A stretch of DNA of 6,182 bases from Oscillospiraceae bacterium. Its GTDB lineage: Bacteria > Bacillota_A > Clostridia > Oscillospirales > Ruminococcaceae. The notes below the pieces were generated by a model. That model did no database searches, was not told the origin of the DNA, and saw nothing but the letters and a program-made list of their open reading frames with translations. The stretch is from positions 1 through 6,182 of the forward strand of contig CAAFWX010000301.1 of NCBI GenBank assembly GCA_900766795.1. Direction: 5' to 3'. This document shows, one piece after another, positions 1 through 6,182 of the stretch (position 1 is the stretch's first letter; each line of letters begins with the position of its first letter). The translations under genes and the position numbers were made by a program.

Positions 1-5
1 CAACT

Positions 6-39
6 GTGACTGGAGTTCAGACGTGTGCTCTTCCGATCT
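6..39 (+). other. Illumina TruSeq read-2 adapter left in the assembly
   Basis: These 34 bases match the standard TruSeq multiplexing read-2 adapter from its GTGACTGGAG start to its CTTCCGATCT end. The five bases before it (1-5) are where the tail of an index sequence would sit in that library design. The stretch is therefore a sequencing artefact, not genomic DNA. It creates a false GTG start at 25 in frame with the jetA remainder, which would add five artificial residues (reading V/M-L-F-R-S). Real sequence starts at about position 40. The match is from memory of a widely used adapter and is exact over its full length. Confidence 0.97.
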
Positions 40-270
40 AGCCGGGAAAAGGTCAACGAATTTGTCATGAATATTCTAGGCGATAAGGACACAGCGGACT
101 TATCCGAGCTTTCTTCTATGAATGATGAAATGTATGTTATGACGCTGCTTTCGGTGGCAAACTCAAAGAGCAAAAACTGCGGCTACAATGTCGAGATTTC
201 TCAAAACAACGTTGTACTGGGCGATTATGAAATTCCACAGATAATCTACACAAGGAGGAAACCGCGATGA
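40..270 (+). CDS. jetA: Wadjet protein JetA, C-terminal fragment (5' truncated by contig end)
   Basis: This is the last 76 codons of a JetA-type protein; family members are several hundred residues long, so most of the gene is missing. JetA is the kleisin-like (MukF-like) subunit that bridges the heads of the SMC protein JetC and binds JetB. The visible part resembles the conserved C-terminal end of the clostridial JetA family (DUF5716 type). It has a run reading DEMYVMTLLSVANS followed by a beta-rich tail with YNVEIS and GDYEIPQIIY. The truncation is technical: adapter sequence directly abuts codon AGC at 40, and no genuine start is present. The stop TGA (268-270) overlaps the jetB start as ATGA, as expected for coupled translation in an operon. 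The assignment rests on both the tail motifs and the position immediately upstream of jetB; on the tail alone it would be less secure. Confidence 0.85.
   Translation, partial: SREKVNEFVMNILGDKDTADLSELSSMNDEMYVMTLLSVANSKSKNCGYNVEISQNNVVLGDYEIPQIIYTRRKPR
252..258 (+). promoter_or_regulatory. Ribosome binding site of jetB
   Basis: AAGGAGG, a near-perfect Shine-Dalgarno sequence, ends 8 bases before the ATG at 267. It lies inside the last codons of jetA and supports the ATG in the ATGA overlap as the jetB start. Confidence 0.85.
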
Positions 271-911
271 GTCTTTCAGAGTTAGAGACCCTCCCGCAGA
301 GGGAAAAGGATGAATTTTCGAGGTGCTGCGCCCTGCTTATGGCTAAGACGTTCGTACCGCGTGACACCCCCGAAAACACGCTTTCCCGTGATTATTCCTT
401 TATCCAGAGGAAATATTCGTTGTTTGAGGAGTTCCTGACGCTTAGCGGATGGCGATTGTATCATGACAAAATCCTCGGCATCTTCTATGTCAGCAACACT
501 GAGGAATACAACAGATTACAGCTGAACAAGCTGACTACACAGGTAATAGTTACCCTGCGGCTTGTTTTTGAGGAAAAGCGTATGAGCGGTGCTAACGTCA
601 ACGTTGTCGGAATTACAGTCGGCGAGCTGCTGGCGAAGATGATTAACGAGCTTTCGGTGCTCTCAAAAAAGCCAAATCAGAAAGAACTCAGGGATTCGTT
701 CAGGGTGCTGGAGCAGCACAATATCATTTACAAAATCGGCGATAGCTTTGACGAAATGGAATGTCAGATAAAGGTGCTGCCGTCTATACTTCTGGCAGTA
801 CCTAACGACAGGTGCAGGGCAGTTTGCGAAATTCTTCAGGCAGACAGCAAGGAGGAAGAGGATGAAAACAGCGACGAGGATTCAGCTGATAAACTGGCAT
901 TACTTCTCTGA
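267..911 (+). CDS. jetB: Wadjet protein JetB (DUF4194, MukE-like)
   Basis: JetB is the MukE-like accessory subunit (KITE-type, winged-helix) of the Wadjet SMC complex and associates with JetA and JetC. The protein has 214 residues, about the usual length. An N-terminal helical part (about 1-60) is followed by GWRLYHDKILGIFYVSN (61-77). A helix then runs through LTTQVIVTLRLVFEEKRM (89-106), the pattern typical of DUF4194 proteins. Residues about 112-177 (VGITVGELL to LPSILLAV) fit a winged-helix domain. The C-terminus is strongly acidic (about 195-208, rich in Glu and Asp). The start is fixed by a good ribosome binding site and the ATGA overlap with jetA. The last 50 bases overlap the start of jetC, so the acidic tail shares DNA with the JetC N-terminus. 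It is in the canonical place between jetA and jetC. The family call is from recognition of motifs and gene order. Confidence 0.92.
   Translation: MSLSELETLPQREKDEFSRCCALLMAKTFVPRDTPENTLSRDYSFIQRKYSLFEEFLTLSGWRLYHDKILGIFYVSNTEEYNRLQLNKLTTQVIVTLRLVFEEKRMSGANVNVVGITVGELLAKMINELSVLSKKPNQKELRDSFRVLEQHNIIYKIGDSFDEMECQIKVLPSILLAVPNDRCRAVCEILQADSKEEEDENSDEDSADKLALLL
849..855 (+). promoter_or_regulatory. Ribosome binding site of jetC, inside jetB
   Basis: AAGGAGG ends 6 bases before the ATG at 862. It lies wholly within jetB coding sequence, upstream of its stop at 909-911. It shows that jetC starts before jetB ends, so the overlap is real and not an over-extended start. Confidence 0.85.
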
Positions 912-3900
912 TGAGATTATCTCTCTCGGTGACATTAACTTTCTGACCGGAGCAAATTCCGCAGGAAAATCCACGATAATCGACGCAATCCAGGCGGCGC
1001 TTATGGGAGAAACACGTAGCAGCTATTTCAACCGCGCGGCAGGAAAAAAGTCGGAACGCACTTTCAGAAGCTACCTTGTCGGAACTCTCGGAGAGGACGT
1101 TTCAAGCGGAGTTCGGGCTCTGCGCGAAGGCAAGGATTTCAGTTCATACGTTGTCATGGAATTCTACGACGACATTAAAAATGAGCATTTCTGTCTTGGT
1201 GTTGTTGCGGACATTTATTCCGACGGCGGAGACGAACGCAGGCGGTTTTTTATCCTTGATGACCTTCTGCCGTCAGCTCAGTTCATCAAAGACGGGAAAA
1301 CGGTGGACAGCGGTACATTCATCAAGTGGTGCAAGCAGAACTACTCCACATCGAAATTCCAATCCTTTGATACAATGAAAGATTATAACGCAGCCGTTCT
1401 CAGACGAACAAACGTCCATGACCCAAAGGTGTTTTCAATGCTGCGCAAGGCTATCTCATTCGAGCCGATAAGCAACATTGAGGAATTCATCACCACAAGT
1501 ATCTGCGACATCGAAAAGAACATAGACACATACGGTATGCAGGAGGATATCAGAAGCTACCAGCAGACCGAGCAGCAGGCAAGGCTGATGGAACAGCGGC
1601 TTTCCGCGCTTTCAAAAATATGCGCCAAATACGAAGAAATACTCACTCTACGCGCACGAAAAAAACTCCAGCAGTTCTTTATCGATTACGGCTGCTATCA
1701 GGACGCCGAGGAAAAGCTGGAACAGGCAAAAGCAGAGGCAGAGGCGCTTTCTCTCAAGATATCGGAATATAAAGCGCAGGAAGAGCAGCTTATGAACGCC
1801 GCGGAAGAACTGAAAGCAGAAAGCGACAGGCTTAACGATGAGAAAAACCGTTTCCTCAGCGACAGCCAAAAGCTATTGCTTGAAGCAAATCAACGCAATG
1901 TTCTGGAAAAGCTGGGCAGCGAGCAGGAAAAGGAACGCAGGCTCATCACCGAAATAAACCGTAATGCAGGAAAATGGGCAGCAAGATGCGAGATTATGCT
2001 GGGCGAGGTCACAGACGAGGAAACCGCTGCGGAAATCGAACGGCTGCAAAAAATACTTAAACGGCTTTCCGGTTTCAGCGAAAGCACCATCGGGGAAACA
2101 TCAGCAAAATACTGCTCCGATATCGGGGAAGTTTACTCCTCCGTATGCGATATGGCAAGACATGTTCTGGAAAAATACTCGGCAGACAAGTCCGTTAAAA
2201 TGCAGGAGATTGACAGGCTTCAGGACACAATCTTCATACTCCGCAAAAACCAGAAAGACTATCCTCAACCCGCAAAAGACTTGAAAAACGCTATCCAAAA
2301 AGGGCTTTCCGAGAAATACGGTAGCGATGTAAAGGTGGAATTTCTTGCTGACCTAATCGAAATAACCGATGAGGAATGGAAAAACGCAGTCGAGGGTATT
2401 CTTGGCAACAACAGAATGAATATCATCGTTGCACCTGAACATTTTATGGACGCATATTACATCTACAAGCGCGTCCATCGTGAGCAAAAATTGTATGAAT
2501 ACTCCGTTGTAGACCTCGAAAAAGTGTTCAACGACAAGCAGACAGTAATGGCAGGGTCGCTTGCACAGGTGGTTAGCTGTGAGGACAAGTATGTCAGGGC
2601 TTATATGGATTTTCTGCTTGGCAGGGTTATGCGCTGCTATGACGACGAAAAAATCCGAGATTACCGCACCTCGGTCACCCGTGACTGCATGGAATACCGC
2701 AATTATTCGGTAAAGCCCATAAATCCGTATCATTACAGCAAGCCATTTATCGGTCGTAAGTCGATTGAGGTTCAGCTGAAGCAGGCAGAGGACAGATTGG
2801 CGCTTTGCAATGCGGAACTTATTGAGATAGGAAACCACCTCCGAAACATAAACGCGTTTTTCAGCAGCGACTGGTTCATAAACCAGAGCTTCATCAACAG
2901 CACAGCCATCCCCGCTTATGAAGCGCACAGGAATATCCCACTGCTCAAAAAAGAGCTTTCGGATATTCAGGAAAGCCTGTCAAGAATAGATACTGCAAAG
3001 CTAAACGAGATAGAAGCCGCTATACGGGAGAACAATAAAGAAATCTCCCAAAATGCAAGCCGGCAGAAAGCCTTAACCAAAGAAATGGCAATCGCCGAAA
3101 ACGACTTCATGAACTGCATAGGAAAAACTATTCCCGCGCTGACGGATGACATACGCTCCCGTGACGCTGCGCTTCGTGAGGTGTATTCCGACAATTTTGT
3201 GGAGCAGACAGGAAAGCCTGCGTATTTTGAAAGGCTTGGGCAGTACGGCTCGCCTTCGAGTGTTTCTGCGGCATTTATCAATCCCATAAAACAAACAGGA
3301 ACGCTCTTATCAAATGCAGAGAAAGACCTCATCGATTTGCGCAGCAATTACAATCATGATTTCCACCACTCCTTTGATATATCAAATGTTGAAAGCAACG
3401 ATGAATTCGAAAAGGAGTACGTCAGCATTAAGGATATACAGCTTCCCGAATACGAAGAACGTATCATAAAAGCGAAAGAAACCGCTATGGAGAGCTTCCG
3501 AAACGATTTTCTTAACAAGCTGAAAGCCCATATCCGAACCGCTTATGAACAGATAGGCGACTTGAACCGGGCACTTAAAAACACCAGATTCGGCAACAAC
3601 ACCTATCGTTTTGACTGCAAACCCAACCCTGATTATATTGAATACTACAACATGATAATGGCTGCCGAGGACGCCAGCAATGGCGATACCCTTTTCAGCT
3701 ACGAATTTATGAACAAGTACAAGGACACGATTGACAACCTGTTTGCCCAGCTGGAAAGCCTTGACCGCTCTGACGCAGCGGCTGCGGAGGCGGTTGACAG
3801 GCTTAGCAGATACAGCACATATCTGACCTTTGATCTTCTTTCCGTGGACGCAAACGGCATTACTGAGAAACTCTCCAGAACTATTTTCTCAAAATCCGGC

Positions 3901-4230
3901 GGAGAGGTACAAACACCGTTTTATGTGGCGATGCTCGCTTCCTTTGCGCAGCTATACAAGGTTAAAGACACCCGCAACCAAATGGACAATACAATGCGGC
4001 TGGTCATCTTTGATGAGGCATTTAACAAAATGGATCCAGAGCGTATCACCGAAAGCATTGCTACGCTTCGGAAATTCGGATTACAGGCTATCATCTGCTC
4101 CCCTACCGAAAAAGCGGGAGATATAGTCCCTCTGTGCGACAGGACGCTTCTTGTGGACAAGCAGCCTGACGGAAACGGATACCGCTCCACGGTTGTAGAG
4201 TGGAAAAAGGAAATGGGAGAACTGCAATGA
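862..4230 (+). CDS. jetC: Wadjet SMC-like ATPase JetC
   Basis: JetC is the MukB/SMC-like motor of Wadjet: it dimerises, binds and hydrolyses ATP and extrudes DNA loops with JetA and JetB. The protein has 1122 residues, normal for the family. The N-terminal head opens with IQLINWHYF and carries the Walker A motif GANSAGKST (30-38), followed by IDAIQAALMG. A head element AISFEPISNIEEFI lies near 197-210. A Glu/Lys/Gln-rich coiled coil covers about 230-460, a globular hinge about 474-635 and a returning coiled coil about 636-890. The C-terminal part has FRNDFLNKL (879-887), LNRALKNTRFG (901-911), the ABC signature SKSGGE (1010-1015), Walker B LVIFDE (1047-1052) and D-loop NKMD (1055-1058). All catalytic motifs are present, so it looks active. 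The segment where many SMC heads have a switch histidine reads IICSPTEKAG instead. The ATG at 862 is chosen because the family's conserved residues begin at residue 5 and a strong ribosome binding site precedes it. The stop overlaps jetD as ATGA. Confidence 0.96.
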   Translation: MKTATRIQLINWHYFSDEIISLGDINFLTGANSAGKSTIIDAIQAALMGETRSSYFNRAAGKKSERTFRSYLVGTLGEDVSSGVRALREGKDFSSYVVMEFYDDIKNEHFCLGVVADIYSDGGDERRRFFILDDLLPSAQFIKDGKTVDSGTFIKWCKQNYSTSKFQSFDTMKDYNAAVLRRTNVHDPKVFSMLRKAISFEPISNIEEFITTSICDIEKNIDTYGMQEDIRSYQQTEQQARLMEQRLSALSKICAKYEEILTLRARKKLQQFFIDYGCYQDAEEKLEQAKAEAEALSLKISEYKAQEEQLMNAAEELKAESDRLNDEKNRFLSDSQKLLLEANQRNVLEKLGSEQEKERRLITEINRNAGKWAARCEIMLGEVTDEETAAEIERLQKILKRLSGFSESTIGETSAKYCSDIGEVYSSVCDMARHVLEKYSADKSVKMQEIDRLQDTIFILRKNQKDYPQPAKDLKNAIQKGLSEKYGSDVKVEFLADLIEITDEEWKNAVEGILGNNRMNIIVAPEHFMDAYYIYKRVHREQKLYEYSVVDLEKVFNDKQTVMAGSLAQVVSCEDKYVRAYMDFLLGRVMRCYDDEKIRDYRTSVTRDCMEYRNYSVKPINPYHYSKPFIGRKSIEVQLKQAEDRLALCNAELIEIGNHLRNINAFFSSDWFINQSFINSTAIPAYEAHRNIPLLKKELSDIQESLSRIDTAKLNEIEAAIRENNKEISQNASRQKALTKEMAIAENDFMNCIGKTIPALTDDIRSRDAALREVYSDNFVEQTGKPAYFERLGQYGSPSSVSAAFINPIKQTGTLLSNAEKDLIDLRSNYNHDFHHSFDISNVESNDEFEKEYVSIKDIQLPEYEERIIKAKETAMESFRNDFLNKLKAHIRTAYEQIGDLNRALKNTRFGNNTYRFDCKPNPDYIEYYNMIMAAEDASNGDTLFSYEFMNKYKDTIDNLFAQLESLDRSDAAAAEAVDRLSRYSTYLTFDLLSVDANGITEKLSRTIFSKSGGEVQTPFYVAMLASFAQLYKVKDTRNQMDNTMRLVIFDEAFNKMDPERITESIATLRKFGLQAIICSPTEKAGDIVPLCDRTLLVDKQPDGNGYRSTVVEWKKEMGELQ
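4215..4220 (+). promoter_or_regulatory. Ribosome binding site of jetD
   Basis: GGGAGA ends 6 bases before the ATG at 4227, within the last codons of jetC. It favours the ATG at 4227, in the ATGA overlap, over the upstream in-frame GTG at 4200. It is weaker than the AAGGAGG sites of jetB and jetC, so translational coupling to jetC probably matters. Confidence 0.6.
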
Positions 4231-5441
4231 GGTACGGCAGGACAATAATAAACGAGCTTCTGGGCAGCTATGAGAACAGCGGTAATTTCAGTGGGAACTC
4301 CGGCAAAAGAGTGTTTCTGAAGCAGTCCATAAAGCTTCCGGACTGCGAATCGCCGGACTATGTGGAACTACTTTCAGAGCTAAACGAAATGCGCAGCAAA
4401 GGTCTGATTGAATTTAGCTGGAAGATAAAGGGTCATGTTGTTGATAGAATCTGGCTGGTTCTGGAGAACGTTGAAACAGCGTATAAGCTTGCGGGCAGAG
4501 AGGACAAGCATTTGGCTTTGGAGCGCGTTAAATCGGCAATATATAAAACAGAAAGCCTTATCCACGACGGGTGGATAAGGCAGTATCTTGACGAGGTTCT
4601 TGCGAATATTGAGCAGAATAAGCTGAACGGTCTTTGGCGCGAGGACGAGCAGCTCGTTTGTGACGTGCTCAAAGCGCTGGAACTGATTTATTCTCTCAAT
4701 GGGCAGAGCATTACAATGCGTTTGGCAAGCGTCAGGATGTATTCGGACTCCAAGCGCTTTGAACGCGACATAAAAAAACACATTATCTCGATTGCAAAGA
4801 AGCACGAGCCAATATTGCTGGAAGCCGATGTGGATGAGCTTTCCGAGCGTGAGATTCTTACTCACCTCGGGATTGTCAAAATGCCCGAGATTTTCGAGTT
4901 CTGCGGAAAAATGAAGGTTTATTTCAATGAAGGAGAAGTGGACTTTTCTCCGATGAAAAATGGTGCGTGTATCTCCGGCGACTGCCTATCGGAGATAAAC
5001 CGGGTGGAACTAAATGGAATAAATCGAGTGTTGTTCATCGAAAACAAGACCAACTACTCCGAATACTGCCTAAACAGCCGCTCCGACAACGAGCTGGTGA
5101 TATATCACGGAGGGCTATACAGCCACAGCCGCGGAGAGTTTTTCAAAATTATCGGCAAAGCCATGAGCGACCAAAAGGTATACTACTGGGGCGATATTGA
5201 TATGGGCGGATTCAATATGTTCTGCCGCCTTAAAAGAAACATCTTCCCTACTCTTGAGCCTTTCAACATGGACTGCGCCTGCTTTGAAAAGTATCGGGAA
5301 AAGGGGCTGGCTAGAACCGGGGAGTATATCCAAAGGCTGCTAAAGCTAAAGGAGAACGATAATTACTCGTTATTCAGCCCCGTGATTGACCTCATTGCAA
5401 AATACGGCGTCACTGTTGAGCAGGAAGCTTTTTTAGAATAG
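4227..5441 (+). CDS. jetD: Wadjet nuclease JetD (DUF3322/DUF2220, Toprim)
   Basis: JetD is the nuclease effector: in characterised Wadjet systems it cleaves circular plasmid DNA after the JetABC motor has extruded it. With the ATG at 4227 the protein has 404 residues, a normal length. The helical N-terminal region (about 1-150, DUF3322-like) leads into SITMRLASVRMYSDSKRFE (161-179), a motif typical of this family. A Toprim domain follows at about 265-345. VLFIENKTNY contains the candidate metal-binding glutamate E272, and YYWGDIDMGGF contains the DxD pair D323 and D325. The C-terminus ends in VEQEAFLE, the kind of ending seen in JetD relatives. A GTG at 4200 would add nine residues, but the 4227 ATG has the ATGA overlap with jetC and a closer ribosome binding site. 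All expected Toprim acidic residues are visible, so activity is likely. The role comes from family knowledge and operon position. Confidence 0.94.
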   Translation: MRYGRTIINELLGSYENSGNFSGNSGKRVFLKQSIKLPDCESPDYVELLSELNEMRSKGLIEFSWKIKGHVVDRIWLVLENVETAYKLAGREDKHLALERVKSAIYKTESLIHDGWIRQYLDEVLANIEQNKLNGLWREDEQLVCDVLKALELIYSLNGQSITMRLASVRMYSDSKRFERDIKKHIISIAKKHEPILLEADVDELSEREILTHLGIVKMPEIFEFCGKMKVYFNEGEVDFSPMKNGACISGDCLSEINRVELNGINRVLFIENKTNYSEYCLNSRSDNELVIYHGGLYSHSRGEFFKIIGKAMSDQKVYYWGDIDMGGFNMFCRLKRNIFPTLEPFNMDCACFEKYREKGLARTGEYIQRLLKLKENDNYSLFSPVIDLIAKYGVTVEQEAFLE

Positions 5442-5486
5442 CATTGTTGTTTTTCAAGTCATATAGTATCTGAGAAAAATACAATG
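5442..5486. repeat. Imperfect AT-rich inverted repeat after jetD
   Basis: The left arm CATTGTTGTTTTTC (5442-5455) pairs with the right arm GAAAAATACAATG (5474-5486): six plus six matching bases around a central mismatch and a one-base gap. The 18-base spacer is AAGTCATATAGTATCTGA. The dyad begins directly after the jetD stop. It could be a weak transcript-end hairpin for the jet operon, although no T-tract follows on the plus strand. Its roughly 45-base size and dyad form also resemble a serine recombinase attachment site, which is a speculative reading prompted by the recombinase gene nearby. Confidence 0.45.
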
Positions 5487-5501
5487 GATGGATAAACAAA
5501 A

Positions 5502-5524
5502 ACCGATGCCGCACAGGCATCGGT
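5502..5524 (-). terminator. Rho-independent terminator of the recombinase gene
   Basis: A perfect 9-bp stem, ACCGATGCC (5502-5510) with GGCATCGGT (5516-5524), encloses a 5-base loop. Read on the minus strand, the stem is followed at once by TTTTTGTTT, the expected T-tract. It lies 6 bases beyond the stop of the minus-strand recombinase. On the plus strand the stem is followed by CTTCGCTTAG, so termination of the jet operon here would be weaker, though the hairpin may help to separate the convergent genes. Confidence 0.88.
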
Positions 5525-5530
5525 CTTCGC

Positions 5531-6182
5531 TTAGTATTTTCCATAGTTCAACGCCCTACGCGAAACAGTATGCGTCACATCAAGCGCATTTTCCATCACA
5601 TAGTTCAGATAATCGAGTTGCTCTTTCTCAGCAATCGACTTCAGCGACGGCAGGTAATTCAGGTATACCGTAACGTAATCCGGAAACACCTCAATCCTGC
5701 GGACATACAGCCTGATAAGCTGCTTGAGATGGGGGATTTCGCCGGACACCAGAAGCTCCCTGCCTTTGCGGAACGCTTTAACTATCTCGGAGCGGTCAAC
5801 CTCAAGTGTTACCCTGCGCTTTTGCAGCTCGCGCCGCTCGGTTTTGAGCGCCGCAAGCTCCTTTTCCTTTTCGGCAAGAGCCTGCGCAAGCACTGTTGAA
5901 GCGGTATTCGCAATAACAGTTACAATGTTATCCATCTCTTTATTAAGTCTCTTGATGGACTTGTCAAGGCTCTTTATCTCGTCGGAGAAATCTTCGTCGT
6001 TCTCCAGAACAGCCTTGTTGTATTCGGATATCACACCTTGGATTCGCTCCTCGTCAAAAAGGACATCGGCAAGCAGCCGGAACACGTACTTTTCGAGATA
6101 GTCACGGTTTATCGCCTTATTTGAGCACCGGTGCATTCCCTTTTCAGAGCGGGATTTGCAACGGTAGGTTACATACAGCCGC
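5531..6182 (-). CDS. Large serine recombinase, C-terminal part (5' cut by window edge)
   Basis: This is the C-terminal portion of a large serine site-specific recombinase, the integrase/excisionase type found on clostridial integrative elements and phages (TndX/TnpX-like). The open frame continues through the right edge, giving 216 visible residues; the N-terminal catalytic serine domain is outside the window. Numbered from the edge, the first part reads YVTYRCKSR then HRCSNKAINRDYLEKYV, the second half of a recombinase zinc beta-ribbon with cysteines at 8 and 19. A long charged coiled coil follows (about 60-130). Next comes the typical C-terminal segment LKQLIRLYVRRIEVFPDYVTVYL, and a short tail ends in NYGKY at a TAA stop. 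The ATG at 6134-6136 is internal, in the middle of the zinc ribbon, and is not the start. The gene converges on jetD with an 89-base gap. It probably moves an element that contains or abuts the jet operon. The family call is secure; its target site cannot be read here. Confidence 0.92.
   Translation of the reverse strand, partial: RLYVTYRCKSRSEKGMHRCSNKAINRDYLEKYVFRLLADVLFDEERIQGVISEYNKAVLENDEDFSDEIKSLDKSIKRLNKEMDNIVTVIANTASTVLAQALAEKEKELAALKTERRELQKRRVTLEVDRSEIVKAFRKGRELLVSGEIPHLKQLIRLYVRRIEVFPDYVTVYLNYLPSLKSIAEKEQLDYLNYVMENALDVTHTVSRRALNYGKY

Noticed and set aside
25..39. GTG start of an apparently complete 81-residue ORF ahead of jetB
   Set aside because: The start and first five codons lie in adapter sequence; the real frame is the open 3' end of jetA.
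2353..2928. 191-residue minus-strand ORF inside jetC
   Set aside because: It is antisense to the conserved hinge of JetC and has no recognisable domain, so it is a shadow ORF.
4200..4226. Upstream GTG start for jetD
   Set aside because: It would overlap jetC by 31 bases, whereas the ATG at 4227 has a suitably spaced GGGAGA and an ATGA overlap, matching the jetA/jetB junction.
4380..4865. 161-residue minus-strand ORF inside jetD
   Set aside because: It is antisense to a well-supported gene and its translation resembles no protein family; a shadow ORF.
5570..5899. Plus-strand ORFs of about 100 residues opposite the recombinase (including 5724-6101)
   Set aside because: They lie antisense to conserved recombinase coding sequence and show no domain of their own.
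6134..6136. ATG as start of a 201-residue minus-strand protein
   Set aside because: The same frame is open to the window edge and encodes the preceding zinc-ribbon residues, so this ATG is internal.

Overview
The window carries a type I-like Wadjet plasmid-defence operon, jetA-jetB-jetC-jetD, reading left to right. A convergent large serine recombinase gene lies on the opposite strand and is cut by the right edge. The first 39 bases are not biological. Positions 6-39 match the Illumina TruSeq read-2 adapter, so genuine sequence starts at about position 40 and the contig end cuts jetA. The protein types (a Clostridia-type Wadjet and a TndX/Tn4451-like large serine recombinase), the strong AAGGAGG ribosome binding sites and the moderate GC content suggest an anaerobic Bacillota, probably a gut clostridium (Oscillospiraceae, Ruminococcaceae or Lachnospiraceae). 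That is inference; no marker gene is present.

Layout: the last 76 codons of jetA (40-270), jetB (267-911), jetC (862-4230) and jetD (4227-5441). All four are translationally linked: ATGA overlaps at jetA/jetB and jetC/jetD, and a 50-base overlap at jetB/jetC. An 89-base gap follows (5442-5530). It holds an imperfect AT-rich dyad (5442-5486) and a strong hairpin with a T-tract on the minus strand (5502-5524). The minus-strand recombinase then runs from 5531 to the right edge. No tRNA, rRNA, CRISPR array or promoter was recognised; the operon promoter must lie upstream of the truncated end.

How the genes work together, from published work on Wadjet: JetC is an SMC/MukB-like ATPase. With the kleisin-like JetA and the MukE-like JetB it forms a loop-extruding complex. 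That complex recognises small circular DNA such as plasmids, and the Toprim nuclease JetD then cleaves it. JetC here has Walker A, signature and Walker B motifs, and JetD has the Toprim glutamate and DxD motif, so jetB, jetC and jetD look intact. Whether jetA is complete in the source genome cannot be told. The recombinase suggests that the operon sits on, or right beside, an integrative element. The system itself is a known one; the points worth a second look are the adapter, the gene overlap, the JetC motif variants, and the junction between jetD and the recombinase.
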